A DNA stretch of 64,000 bases from Actinopolyspora halophila DSM 43834 (GTDB lineage Bacteria; Actinomycetota; Actinomycetes; Mycobacteriales; Pseudonocardiaceae): the NCBI RefSeq assembly GCF_000371785.1, contig NZ_AQUI01000002.1, positions 5,071,352-5,135,351 on the forward strand, given 5' to 3'. Made by a program: the position numbers and the translations under genes. Each line of letters begins with the position of its first letter. Within the stretch, counting starts at the first letter, position 1. The notes beneath the pieces are model-generated. The model was not told where the DNA came from and searched no databases. It saw only the letters and a program-made list of their open reading frames with translations. Shown in pieces: positions 1 to 8,394 of this stretch.

Positions 1-318
1 GTGGCCGACGCCATGCGCGCGCACCCCTGGCTGGCCGCGGGGACCGGACGGGAGGACACGCTGCTCATGCGCGCGGTCGACGGTCTGCTCAGCAAATCGG
101 GGGTCGAGGGAGTGTTGGCTCTGGCGCTGCCGGACGGTCACGCGGTGGCGGTGAAGATCGCGGACGGTTCGGCACGGGCGAGACTGCCCGTGGCCGTCTC
201 CGCGTTGCGTTCGGTCGGGGTCACCAACGAGGAGCTGGACGCGCTGGTCGAGGAGTCCGTGCTCGGCGGCGGGCGTTCCGTCGGCAAGGTTCGCCCAGTA
301 GCCGACCTCTTCGACTGA
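1..318 (+). CDS. Asparaginase (asparaginase II family), C-terminal part
   Basis: The 105 visible residues look like the C-terminal third of the actinobacterial asparaginase II (thermolabile asparaginase-like) family, which hydrolyses asparagine to aspartate and ammonia. Family-like features are the HPWLAAGTGREDTLLMRAV block near residues 8-27 and the KSGVEGVLALALPDG block near 32-46. The frame is open at the left window edge, so the GTG at base 1 is probably internal and the true start lies outside. The stop at 316-318 is followed at once by a structured repeat in the same orientation. I am fairly sure of the family; substrate specificity cannot be judged from this fragment. Confidence 0.75.
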   Translation: MADAMRAHPWLAAGTGREDTLLMRAVDGLLSKSGVEGVLALALPDGHAVAVKIADGSARARLPVAVSALRSVGVTNEELDALVEESVLGGGRSVGKVRPVADLFD

Positions 319-321
319 GAG

Positions 322-720
322 AGTGCACGGGTCGGTCTGCTCGGGTGGTTCCGTGGGGAACCTCAGTCGGGGTCTCGCTGCGGGTGTCCCGACATCGGGT
401 AGCGACCTACACAACGTCGGGACCGTCCTCGCGAGACCCGCGACTGAGAACCCCCGGCGGTGCCGACTGCTCAGGCTCGTAAGCGCCTGCGTTGGCGTGG
501 GCCTCTTGGTTGGGAGTGCCTGTCCGGGTGCTCTGCGCACTTCCGGCGAAAGGCCTCGGTCGATGCGAGCGCTTCAGCCTACCCGGAACGAGAAGATCCG
601 GTGCGTGAGTCGGATGCATCGCAAGGCCGGGCCGCTCGCCGCGTAGGTGGCTACTCAAGAGCGGCCCAACACAGCAAGGCGCCGACTCACGTGCCGGCTA
701 ACAAGCCAGCTACGCAAAGC
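322..720 (+). repeat. Structured 3'-end repeat, copy A (full length)
   Basis: Non-coding copy of the dispersed element, beginning 4 nt after the asparaginase stop and in the same sense. The GGAACCTCAGTCGG box starts at 357. A three-tier hairpin spans 362-448: outer arms 362-378 and 431-448, a perfect 8-bp middle stem (386-393 with 416-423, GTCCCGAC/GTCGGGAC), and an inner GTAG-CGAC-CTAC (399-410). Further blocks up to about 710 also recur in the copy at 25.4 kb. It fills the whole 416-bp gap between two convergent genes, and I see no gene in it. Confidence 0.8.
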
Positions 721-734
721 TCCGTTACGAGTTA

Positions 735-1619
735 TCAGTTGTAGCGCTCGTGCGCCGCCAGTTCCGCCCAGAACTCGCGCAGCGCCTCGTAGCGCTCCGC
801 CACCTCGTTGGTGTGCCCGAGTTCCATGGCGTCCACGATCGCGTGCACGTCCTCGGCCGAGGTGTCGGCGCGCAGGTCCTCGTCGCGCATCATGCGCACC
901 AGACCGCCGTAGTCGAGTTCGACCGCCGAGTGCGGGTGGAACCGCTCCAGCCAGCGACCCGTCTCCCGCAGGATCTTCGGCGGGCCCTCGTCGCCCAACG
1001 TGTTCCTGGTGACGGTGTGCGCCCTCGAGACCCTGCGCCTGGCCTCCGCCATCGGCGTGCGCCAGTAGAGCCGCTCGATCCCGCCGTACGAATCGTGGAC
1101 GAGCACGCGCTGTTCCGGATCCACCACGGCGAACCACGGCAGCGGGATCGTCCAGGTGGACGAGATCACGTGCACCGCGCTGTCGGACAGTTCGTTGACC
1201 ACGGCCGAGGCCTTGGACTTGGCGGTGTCCTCGGGCATCGTCAACGCCGCCGTGCGCAACGGCGGATCGGCGGCACCGATGAAGCCGACCAGTGCGGCGG
1301 CCGCGCGCCCCCTGATGTCGAGCGGGCAGACCAGCGGCCCCGGGCCGATGGTGTCGGCGGACTCGGCGGGAACGTCCTCGGGGTCGAGGGCGAGCACCTC
1401 CTCCTGCCCCTGCGGTGTTCCGTCGATCCCTTCACCGGGAAGAAGACGCGGTCGGATGGACAGTTGGCTACGCAGCCACCTGTTCTGCTCGCGAGCACCG
1501 ACCCCGACCGGATCCACAACACCCTGATCCAGCGCTTCGGCGAGTTGTTCCTGTCGGGGCGACTCGAACGATGACAGGGGCTCGTACACCCTCATGTAGG
1601 CGACGAACGGCTCCGGCAC
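735..1619 (-). CDS. Conserved actinobacterial protein of unknown function (DUF8083-like)
   Basis: A 294-residue soluble protein with no signal peptide or membrane segment. It begins VPEPFVAYMRVYEPLSSF, a start I associate from memory with a conserved actinobacterial family annotated DUF8083; that name is uncertain. A middle VCPLDIRGR motif and a WTIPLPWFAVVDPEQR stretch look like conserved core. I chose the GTG at 1619 because the similarity-like N-terminus starts there; an ATG at 1595 is the alternative, and the open frame reaches 1679. It converges on the asparaginase gene. No function is proposed. Confidence 0.6.
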   Translation of the reverse strand: MPEPFVAYMRVYEPLSSFESPRQEQLAEALDQGVVDPVGVGAREQNRWLRSQLSIRPRLLPGEGIDGTPQGQEEVLALDPEDVPAESADTIGPGPLVCPLDIRGRAAAALVGFIGAADPPLRTAALTMPEDTAKSKASAVVNELSDSAVHVISSTWTIPLPWFAVVDPEQRVLVHDSYGGIERLYWRTPMAEARRRVSRAHTVTRNTLGDEGPPKILRETGRWLERFHPHSAVELDYGGLVRMMRDEDLRADTSAEDVHAIVDAMELGHTNEVAERYEALREFWAELAAHERYN

Positions 1620-1865
1620 AGCGTGTATGTTGCCATGTCCGCGAGCTCGTTCCGGCGGCGGCCGCCCCACGCTCCACACCGACCGGTTCCACGCCTGTGT
1701 CCAGTGCGGTTCATATCACTGTGGCGGAGTCGGCTCGCTGGGCGTACCACGTCGCGGAGAACCGCATCGGCACGGTACGGTAGTTACAGGAAAAGGTTGT
1801 TGAGATTCATGCGGGGCCGCCGTTCCCCTGGCCGCCCCGCAAACCCTGCGCGAGGGGGTCGAGCC

Positions 1866-2039
1866 ATGGGGCGCGGCCGTGCCAAGGCCAAGCAGACAAA
1901 AGTGGCCCGCGAGCTGAAGTACAACTCCCCCAGTGTTGACCTCGATGCGTTGGAGCGTGAGCTTTCCGCTGACTACACCCCGGAGTGGTACGAAGAGGAC
2001 GACTACTACTACGACGGGGAAGACGACCACCGCAGGTGA
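1866..2039 (+). CDS. DUF3073 small acidic-tailed protein
   Basis: A 57-residue protein with a basic N-terminus (MGRGRAKAKQTKVARELKY), then a PSVDLDALERELS segment and a very acidic tyrosine-rich tail (EEDDYYYDGEDD). This bipolar layout is typical of DUF3073, a small actinobacterial family commonly found beside purM, as here (purM converges from the other side). The ATG at 1866 follows a GAGGGGG ribosome-binding site; the longer frame from 1623 has no comparable site. The function of the family is not known to me. The stop codon lies inside a 16-bp perfect palindrome. Confidence 0.8.
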   Translation: MGRGRAKAKQTKVARELKYNSPSVDLDALERELSADYTPEWYEEDDYYYDGEDDHRR

Positions 2040-2049
2040 ACGTTCACCT
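2034..2049. promoter_or_regulatory. 16-bp perfect palindrome over a stop codon
   Basis: AGGTGAACGTTCACCT is fully self-complementary with no loop, so it suits a dimeric DNA-binding protein rather than a terminator. It covers the last coding bases and stop (2037-2039) of the DUF3073 gene. No regulator is assigned. Confidence 0.4.
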
Positions 2050-2182
2050 CGCACGAGTCGCGGGAACCGCTCTTGTGGGTGAGCGTACTGCCGAGGTCCG
2101 ATCAGCGGGTGAGCTGACGTCCGGCATCGCTGCCCGGCCGCTGTGACGCGCCGGGGAAACGACCGAGCATTCGGACACCACC

Positions 2183-2221
2183 ACGGGTGGGTGGCGGCTC
2201 CTGTCGAGCGCACCCACCCGT
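2183..2221. terminator. Hairpin between the convergent DUF3073 and purM genes
   Basis: A perfect 11-bp stem, ACGGGTGGGTG (2183-2193) with CACCCACCCGT (2211-2221), and a 17-nt loop. It lies in the 446-bp space between two convergent genes, so it may stop transcription from both sides. There is no T-tract, as is usual in high-G+C actinobacteria. I see no gene in the rest of this space. Confidence 0.5.
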
Positions 2222-2485
2222 CGGTTTCCGAACCGTGCCCGCCAACGGTGCGCGACTCGCGGATGAATCGCACGGCAGCGGGCCCCGTGGCGCAGTGCCT
2301 GCTCCGAGTCGCCTCACCACGCGGTGGGTGCCGACCGACGTGCCGGCACCCCACCGCCTACGCGAAGTTCCGATCGATGCTTCCCGCCGTGCTGTTCTCG
2401 GCGCCCCCCAGCGTCGAGAAATCCGTCCGAGCGGCCTGCGCCGCCGAGCAACCACCTGCGCGGACCGAGCCGAAAAACCTCGGTG

Positions 2486-3610
2486 TCAGAACCTCGGGTG
2501 ATTACCGCGCAGCACCACGCGCTGCTCCCCTTCCAGGTCCGGAACGGTCGACTCCTTGGCCACCTCACCGAGCACCCAGGCGGGTGAGTGCCGCGCGGTG
2601 AGCACGGCCAGCGCCCGGTCCACGTCCTCCGCGGCGACCACCGCGACCATGCCCACACCCATGTTGAAGGTGCGCTCCATCTCGGCGGTGTCGATCCGCC
2701 CGCGCTGGGCGATCAGCCCGAAAACGGGGTCGGGGGTCCAGCTGCCCCTGTCGACCACCGCGCCGAGGCCCTGCGGCAGCACCCGCTCCAGATTGGCCGC
2801 GAGCCCGCCACCGGTGACGTGCGCGAACGCGCGCACCTCGGCTTCGGCCGCCAGCGACAGGCACTCCTTCGCGTAAATGCGGGTCGGTTCGAGCAGCTCC
2901 TCGCCCAGGGTCCGCCCGAACTCCTCGACATGCCCGGACAGCGGCATCATGGCCTGTTCGAGCAGCACCCTCCGCGCCAGCGAGTAACCGTTGGAGTGCA
3001 GCCCCGAGGAGCCCATCCCGATCAGCACGTCCCCGGGACGCACCCGATCCGGCCCGAGCATGTCGTCGGCCTCGACGACCCCCACGCCGGTGGCCGATAT
3101 GTCGTACTCGCCCGGCGACATCATCCCCGGGTGCTCGGCCGTCTCCCCGCCGAGGAGCGCGCAACCGGCCTGCACGCAGCCCTCGGAGACGCCTTTGACC
3201 AGGCTGCCGATCCGGTCCGGGTCCACCGCACCCGTGGCGATGTAGTCCTGGAGGAACATCGGTTCCGCACCGCAGACCACGAGGTCGTCCACCACCATCG
3301 CGACCAGGTCGATGCCCACGGTGTCGTGGACGTCCATGGCCTGGGCCACGGCCAGCTTCGTCCCGACCCCGTCGGTGGACGAGGCGAGCACCGGCTCGCT
3401 CCACCGATCCAACTTGAGCTGGAACAGCCCCGCGAAACCGCCGAGCGAACCGAGCACTTCCGGACGCGTGGCGCGTTGTGCCCACGGGCGCATCCGGTCC
3501 ACGGCCTCATCGCCCGCTTCGATGCTGACTCCGGCGTCGGCATAGGTGGCTGCGGGCCCGTCCGGATCGGCGGTACCGGAATTCGACCCTGTCAGCAGGT
3601 CTTCGGACAC
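2486..3610 (-). CDS. purM: Phosphoribosylformylglycinamidine cyclo-ligase (AIR synthetase)
   Basis: Catalyses the ATP-dependent closure of FGAM to 5-aminoimidazole ribonucleotide, step five of purine biosynthesis, in the cytoplasm. The 374 residues include the family start TYADAGVSIEAGDEAVDRM (residue 22 on), the GVGTKLAVAQAMD nucleotide-binding loop, DLVVCGAEPMFLQDY, and the glycine-rich LLGGETAEHPGMM segment. It is about 20-25 residues longer at the N-terminus than typical bacterial PurM, so an internal start is possible. It lies 175 bp downstream of purF on the same strand, the usual actinobacterial order, and the two are probably co-transcribed. Confidence 0.95.
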   Translation of the reverse strand: MSEDLLTGSNSGTADPDGPAATYADAGVSIEAGDEAVDRMRPWAQRATRPEVLGSLGGFAGLFQLKLDRWSEPVLASSTDGVGTKLAVAQAMDVHDTVGIDLVAMVVDDLVVCGAEPMFLQDYIATGAVDPDRIGSLVKGVSEGCVQAGCALLGGETAEHPGMMSPGEYDISATGVGVVEADDMLGPDRVRPGDVLIGMGSSGLHSNGYSLARRVLLEQAMMPLSGHVEEFGRTLGEELLEPTRIYAKECLSLAAEAEVRAFAHVTGGGLAANLERVLPQGLGAVVDRGSWTPDPVFGLIAQRGRIDTAEMERTFNMGVGMVAVVAAEDVDRALAVLTARHSPAWVLGEVAKESTVPDLEGEQRVVLRGNHPRF

Positions 3611-3785
3611 GTCTTGCTCCAGATCTGGTGCGCGATTTGACGATCGAGTGTGCGCGTGCGTGCGGCTGGCCCCACGCTACGCGTATACGTGGACGATTCG
3701 GGTAACGAGCACGACACCGCCGAGTTGCGGGCCGTCTCGCCGTGAAGCACGGCAACGGGTCGGGACGTTCCGGCGCGCGCCGGTC

Positions 3786-5357
3786 TCACGGCCGGCCCAC
3801 CGCGTCCTCGGCCCCGTAGCCACTGGGAAAAACGGGGTCGGCCGATCCGGAGGATTCCTCGCCCCGCGCACCATCGGAGTCCTCCAACAGATGCTTGCCG
3901 ATCCGGTCCTCCTCCGGAATCGGAATCGGGTACTGCCCGTCGAAGCAGGCCGCGCACAACCGGTTGCGCGGTTGTTCGGAGGCCGCCACCAACCCGTCCA
4001 GGGAGATGTAGCCGAGCGAGTCGGAGCCGATGGAACGACGCACCCCGTCCAGGTCGAGCCCGTTCGCGACGAGCTCGGCGCGGGAGGCGAAGTCGATGCC
4101 GTAGTAGCACGGCCAACGCACCGGCGGCGAGGCGATCCGCACGTGCACTTCGAGAGCTCCGGCCTCGCGCAGCATCCGGACCAGGGCACGCTGGGTGTTG
4201 CCCCGCACGATGGAGTCGTCGACGACCACCAGCCGCTTGCCCCGGATCACCTCGCGCAGCGGGTTGAGCTTGAGTCGGATGCCGAGCTGGCGAATGGTCT
4301 GCGACGGTTCGATGAAAGTGCGGCCGACGTAGGCGTTCTTGACCAGACCGTTGCCGTACGGGATGCCGGACTCCTCGGCGTAGCCCACGGCCGCGGGGGT
4401 TCCGGATTCGGGGACCGGCATCACCAGGTCCGCGTCCACCGGGTTCTCCCGAGCCAGCTTGCGACCGATGTCCACCCTCGTGCTGTGCACCGAGCGCCCA
4501 GCGATCGTGGTGTCGGGGCGGGCCAGGTAGACGTACTCGAACACGCAGCCCTTCGGCTCGGGCGCGGCGAAGCGCTGGGAACGCAGCCCCTCGGAGTCGA
4601 TCGCGAGCAGCTCTCCCGGCTCGACCTCCCGCACGAAGGACGCCCCGACTATGTCCAGGCCCGCCGTCTCGCTGGCCACCACCCAGCCGCGTTCCAGCCT
4701 GCCGAGCACCAGCGGTCGCACGCCGTGCCCGTCCCTGGCCGCGTAGAGCGTCGACTCGTCGGAGAAGACCATGCTGAACGCACCACGCACGGTCGGCAGC
4801 AGCTCCATCGCCGCCTGCTCGACCCCCTTGTCGGCCGCGTTCGCGGCCAGCAGCCCGCACACCAGGTCGGAGTCGGTCGTGGCGCGTTGACAGGCCGTGG
4901 CGGAAGAGGCGTTGGGGGTGGAGGCGTCGGCTCCCTCGGCCACCGCGCGCTCGAACAGCTCCGCGGTGTTCACGAGATTTCCGTTGTGCCCGAGCGCGAG
5001 CCCACTGCCGGCCACGGTGGTCCGGAAGCTCGGTTGCGCGTTCTCCCAGGTCCCGCCGCCCGTGGTGGAGTAGCGGGCGTGGCCGACGGCTACGTGTCCG
5101 CGCAGCGAGGCGAGCACCTGCTCGTCGAACACCTGGCTCACCAGGCCGAGGTCCTTGTAGACCAGCATCTGGGAGCCGTCTCCGACGGAGATCCCCGCGG
5201 CTTCCTGACCTCGGTGTTGCAGCGCGAAAAGTCCGTAGAAGGCCAGTTTGGAGACTTCCTCGCCGGGGGCCCACACGCCGAAGACGCCACATTCCTCACG
5301 TGGGACGTCCTGCTCGGTCGACTCGGCTCTTCCCGGATATGGCAGGTCGGTGACCAC
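3786..5357 (-). CDS. purF: Amidophosphoribosyltransferase
   Basis: First committed enzyme of purine synthesis: transfers the glutamine amide to PRPP to give phosphoribosylamine. The 523-residue protein has a 22-residue propeptide followed by Cys23 (EECGVFGVW), which should become the N-terminal nucleophile of the glutaminase domain after processing. The PRPP-binding motif VVVDDSIVRGNT sits in the C-terminal phosphoribosyltransferase domain. The GTG start at 5357 is supported by an AGGGAG site just upstream, and a TATACT -10-like hexamer lies 39 bp before it. Downstream is purM; upstream, 100 bp away, is the sterol-carrier-like gene that commonly accompanies purF in actinobacteria. Confidence 0.95.
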   Translation of the reverse strand: MVTDLPYPGRAESTEQDVPREECGVFGVWAPGEEVSKLAFYGLFALQHRGQEAAGISVGDGSQMLVYKDLGLVSQVFDEQVLASLRGHVAVGHARYSTTGGGTWENAQPSFRTTVAGSGLALGHNGNLVNTAELFERAVAEGADASTPNASSATACQRATTDSDLVCGLLAANAADKGVEQAAMELLPTVRGAFSMVFSDESTLYAARDGHGVRPLVLGRLERGWVVASETAGLDIVGASFVREVEPGELLAIDSEGLRSQRFAAPEPKGCVFEYVYLARPDTTIAGRSVHSTRVDIGRKLARENPVDADLVMPVPESGTPAAVGYAEESGIPYGNGLVKNAYVGRTFIEPSQTIRQLGIRLKLNPLREVIRGKRLVVVDDSIVRGNTQRALVRMLREAGALEVHVRIASPPVRWPCYYGIDFASRAELVANGLDLDGVRRSIGSDSLGYISLDGLVAASEQPRNRLCAACFDGQYPIPIPEEDRIGKHLLEDSDGARGEESSGSADPVFPSGYGAEDAVGRP

Positions 5358-5395
5358 CGAAAACTCCCTGCTTAACGGAGTCGGAGTTACACCTC

Positions 5396-5401
5396 AGTAT
5401 A
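5396..5401 (-). promoter_or_regulatory. Candidate -10 element for purF
   Basis: TATACT on the minus strand, about 39 bp upstream of the purF start in the gap after the upstream gene. It is a good sigma-70-type -10 in otherwise G+C-rich DNA. I found no convincing -35 at the right distance. Confidence 0.35.
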
Positions 5402-5457
5402 AACTGCGTGTCATCCTCCGGTATTCACCTCCCGAGCGTGTGCCCGGTCACTTCTGG

Positions 5458-5856
5458 TCAGGCCTCGTCACCGGCGGAGTCGAAGCGCAGCAGCGGAAGC
5501 CAGTGCGCCAGGTCGGCTCGGGCCCCCGAAGCCGAAACGAGCCCGTCGGCCACCGCGTCCTGCCAGGAAAATCTCCCCGTGACCAGCGACAACCAGGTGT
5601 GCGGGTCGGTTTCGACGACGTTCGGAGGAGTCCCTCTGGTGTGCTCGGGTCCCGGCACGCACTGCACCGCACCGAACGGAGGCACCCGCACCTCGACACT
5701 CCGTCCGGGAGCGGCTCTCTCGAGGGCGCGCAGGGTCAACCGAACGGCCCCGGCCAACTCGCTGCGCTCCGGCCGGGCCGCGTGCCCGCTCAGCCAGCCC
5801 AGCGTTCCGGCCACTGACTCGCGGAGTTCCACCGGATCCACCGAACCTCGAGCCAT
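5458..5856 (-). CDS. Sterol carrier (SCP2-like) family protein
   Basis: A 132-residue soluble protein resembling the small actinobacterial sterol-carrier-like proteins found next to purF. Visible core segments are [23 protein letters not shown] near residues 18-40, the [16 protein letters not shown] strand region, and a C-terminal [20 protein letters not shown] block that resembles the lipid-binding SCP2 fold. The link to purine metabolism is positional only, and no ligand can be named. The start at 5856 is the first ATG of the open frame. It lies 100 bp upstream of purF on the same strand and is followed upstream by repeat copy D. Confidence 0.7.
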   Translation of the reverse strand: MARGSVDPVELRESVAGTLGWLSGHAARPERSELAGAVRLTLRALERAAPGRSVEVRVPPFGAVQCVPGPEHTRGTPPNVVETDPHTWLSLVTGRFSWQDAVADGLVSASGARADLAHWLPLLRFDSAGDEA

Positions 5857-5883
5857 GTCCCGAAGTCTAGTAGGAGTCGGCGG

Positions 5884-5975
5884 CTCGGTTCGCGCAGCGG
5901 TACGCCCGACGGTGCCGACTGCTCAGGCTCGAAGCGCCCGCGGCGAAGCGAGTCCTCGGTCGGAAGTTCCCGACG
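5884..5975 (+). repeat. Structured repeat, copy D (partial)
   Basis: Shares GGTTCGCGCAGCGGT (5890s) with copy F and CGGTGCCGACTGCTCAGGCTCG (about 5910-5935) with copy A, in the plus orientation. The central hairpin is missing. It lies between two minus-strand genes, so this copy breaks the rule of following a stop codon in sense orientation. Confidence 0.55.
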
Positions 5976-6034
5976 GAAGTCCGGCGGCCCGGCCTGCGCG
6001 GCGGCGCCGGTGGGAAGGGGATTCGCGCCGGTGC

Positions 6035-6838
6035 TCAAAGCCAGCCGAGCTTCACCGCACGCACTCCGGCCTGGAAACGGGTCTGGACTCCCAGCCGCCA
6101 GATCAGCTCACGGACCCTGCGGTGCGCGGTTCGCGAGCTGAACCCCATGTGCCGCCCGATCGCATCATCGGTCGCCCCCGCCGCCAGCAGGGACAGAATC
6201 CAGCGTTCCTCCTCCGAGGGGGCGTCCGTGGAACCGCCTTCGCGGTTCGCGCACAACGGCGCGGCCAGCCGCCAGAGATCGTCGAAAACGCTGCTCATGG
6301 CGGAGAGCATGGTGGATCCGCGCAGCAGCACGGCACTCTCGAGGGTCTGCGAGGTGCTCGTGAGCGGCAGCAAACCGATCTCGTCGTCGACGAGCAGCAA
6401 CTTCACCGGGGCGAGGTGGACGACCCGGGCCTGCTCGCCCAGATCCAGCATCCGCGAGGTCCTGTCCAGCTGTGAGCGGTGGGACAGCGCGGAGCGGTCG
6501 TAGAGAACCTGGTAGTCGACCCCCTCGGAAAGCTTGTGGCACTCCAGGACGTCCAGGGAATCGGTCGCCACGTAAGGGGGTTTCACCACTCCACGCACGA
6601 CACGCGTGGCGTCGCGTTGCAAGCGGTGAGCCACGCTTCCGATGCACTCGGCACCGTGAACGATCCGCAGTACGCCCTCCCGCGAAGTCTGTGCGCTTCG
6701 TGCGACGGAATCGACGGTGCGTCTCGCGTTCGTGTGGATCTCACGCTCGTTCGGGGACTGTCTCGCGGTTCTCGGCTGTGCGGGTCGCAGCATTTCGGCT
6801 TGAGTGCTCGGCACGACGGCCCCTCTCGGTGGATGCAC
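6035..6838 (-). CDS. LuxR-type helix-turn-helix transcriptional regulator
   Basis: A 267-residue protein with a LuxR/NarL-type DNA-binding domain in the last 60 residues: ERWILSLLAAGATDDAIGR, then the recognition segment SSRTAHRRVRELIWRLGVQTR. The upstream part (residues about 60-190) lacks a receiver-domain signature and resembles the TrmB-like sensor region of many actinobacterial orphan LuxR regulators. It contains LYDRSALSHRSQLDRTSRMLDLGEQARV and LLLVDDEIGLLPL. The N-terminal 40 residues are poorly conserved-looking, so the real start may lie inside the frame, for example at residue 16. The target genes are unknown, and the 253 bp upstream show no obvious operator. Confidence 0.7.
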   Translation of the reverse strand: MHPPRGAVVPSTQAEMLRPAQPRTARQSPNEREIHTNARRTVDSVARSAQTSREGVLRIVHGAECIGSVAHRLQRDATRVVRGVVKPPYVATDSLDVLECHKLSEGVDYQVLYDRSALSHRSQLDRTSRMLDLGEQARVVHLAPVKLLLVDDEIGLLPLTSTSQTLESAVLLRGSTMLSAMSSVFDDLWRLAAPLCANREGGSTDAPSEEERWILSLLAAGATDDAIGRHMGFSSRTAHRRVRELIWRLGVQTRFQAGVRAVKLGWL

Positions 6839-7091
6839 GGCCCGGTCTCGGGTTTCGGGTGGTCACCCGGCCCCGACCGGCAACTTATCCGAACCGGACA
6901 CGTGCAGGAACCCACTTTCGGAGGAGGCGATCCAACCGTACGACTTAGTTCCCGCGGTGGGATTCGCCTCGGCCCGCGCTCGACCGCCGGAAGCCGGTGA
7001 TCCCGGGTGCGAAGTGCCGCCGGAGGGGCTCGGCCCGTCTCGACGACGAGACCGGCCACACCGACGACAGCGCCCACACGGCAAATACGGA

Positions 7092-7526
7092 TCAGGGGGA
7101 CGCGACCAAGCGGCGCAACCGCGAGCTGGCAGCTCGCACGTAGCTCACCACGGCCTCGACGGAGCCCGCTGTGCTGCCGACCGCGGGTACCGGACCACGC
7201 GGCCGTGCCCCGTCCTCCATGCCGTAGTGCAGGTAGAGCTCCCTCTCCTGCTCCGCTTCGAGGTCACCCTCCGGAAGCGGGACGCACGGCGCGTTCCGCA
7301 CGGACTCCCTGGCGACGGCGACGGTCAACGTGTCACCGTCGAACGCCGCTCCCTCCAGGGGGACGAGACTCTCGTTGGTGCCGAACAACCCCGTCTGCAC
7401 CGTCGCCCACACGGGCTGCTCGGTGTCGGCGTCCACGAGGATCCGACCGACGACTCCGAGACGATGACCTCTCGGGTCGAACGTGTCACACCCGGCCAGT
7501 CGCAACGCCTCCCGTTGTCCGATCAT
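7092..7526 (-). CDS. PRC-barrel domain protein
   Basis: A 144-residue protein starting MIGQREALRLAGCDTFDPRG. Residues about 10-80 read as a PRC-barrel: strand-rich, with GHRLGVVGRILVDADTEQPVWATVQTGLFGTNESLVPLEGA. Such domains occur in RimM and the photosynthetic reaction centre H subunit, and as stand-alone stress proteins in actinobacteria. The C-terminal half is acidic, then basic (SSRLRRLVASP). I chose the ATG at 7526 over the one at 7544 because the former begins the conserved-looking block. It is transcribed divergently from the type VII-associated gene across 250 bp. Confidence 0.7.
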   Translation of the reverse strand: MIGQREALRLAGCDTFDPRGHRLGVVGRILVDADTEQPVWATVQTGLFGTNESLVPLEGAAFDGDTLTVAVARESVRNAPCVPLPEGDLEAEQERELYLHYGMEDGARPRGPVPAVGSTAGSVEAVVSYVRAASSRLRRLVASP

Positions 7527-7779
7527 GAGCAAACCACCTCCCACCCACCTGCTCGCCCCGACACGAGCATCGGTGGTTAAGTCTGCACGTCTGGGCCGTA
7601 GGAGGCATCCCGCTCACCCACACAGCCTGTGTCCGTTGTCACATCGAGACCGAACGCGGTTCCCTCAGGCACGTCTGACACCGTCTACAAGGTCGACGCG
7701 GAGTCGTCACCCCACGACGTGAGTCGTCGGGAAAGACCACGCGCAGGCCCAGCACAGTATCCGAAAGGACCGTCACGAG

Positions 7780-8352
7780 ATGACCGAAGAACCGGCGCAC
7801 CCCTACGTTCCCCAGATCACCGACGAGATGCGGGAACAGGCGAAGCAGACCCCGGACAGCTGGCTCTACATAGTCGACCCCTCCTACGAGGGCTCCGGGG
7901 AGGACGTTCCTCCCGAGGGCGTGGTCGGCGCCTTCCGAATCGATTCGGAGGGGGAGATCGAGCAGGACTTCCACCCGAACGAGGAGTACGAGCCCAGGGT
8001 CGGCACGATCGAACCGGTCAACGAGCTCGAACGGGTTCTCGAACGAATCTCCACCGGACAGGCCCCCGAGTCCGAACTGCCCCCTGCCGTGTTGGCCGCC
8101 GACCTGGTGCTCTACGCCGAGAACTCCGAGGACGAGTCGCTCTACGAGGCGGAGCTGGACGACGGCAGCAGGCTCGTACCCGCTTGCACCTCGGCGGAGC
8201 GGGTGCCCGAGGACTGGCCGAGCCACCGCGTCGTCCCGGGTGAGCAGCTGCCCAAGCTGCTCGCCGGAATGGACCTGGGACTCAATCTCGACGACCCGAT
8301 ACGCGCGGTGATTCCGTACGACATGCTGGTCGAGTCGTCCACGGAGCAGTGA
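7780..8352 (+). CDS. Type VII secretion system-associated protein (SseB-like)
   Basis: A 190-residue, strongly acidic soluble protein. The N-terminal half carries the signature of actinobacterial proteins annotated as type VII secretion-associated: ITDEMREQAKQTPDSWLYIVDP, then PPEGVVGAFRIDSEGEIEQDFHPNEEYEPR. The C-terminal half (residues about 95-185) continues with an SseB-like segment. No WXG100, EccC or mycosin gene lies nearby, so the association is by family name only and the role is unproven. It sits 42 bp upstream of the trehalase-like gene in the same direction and may share its transcript. Confidence 0.65.
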   Translation: MTEEPAHPYVPQITDEMREQAKQTPDSWLYIVDPSYEGSGEDVPPEGVVGAFRIDSEGEIEQDFHPNEEYEPRVGTIEPVNELERVLERISTGQAPESELPPAVLAADLVLYAENSEDESLYEAELDDGSRLVPACTSAERVPEDWPSHRVVPGEQLPKLLAGMDLGLNLDDPIRAVIPYDMLVESSTEQ

Positions 8353-8394
8353 TCGGGAGTTTCAAACGGGCCCGTCGCGGTTAATCTGCACCGT

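Noticed and set aside
323-646. Open frame inside repeat copy A whose translation resembles one inside copy C (25407-25793), for example a shared VSACVGVGLL stretch
   Set aside because: Copies F and H carry length changes that break this frame, no ribosome site or common start exists, and differences between copies track base pairing rather than codon positions. A structured non-coding repeat explains it better.
2034-2049. LexA/SOS box reading of the palindrome
   Set aside because: Actinobacterial SOS boxes have GAAC and GTTC separated by four bases; here they abut.
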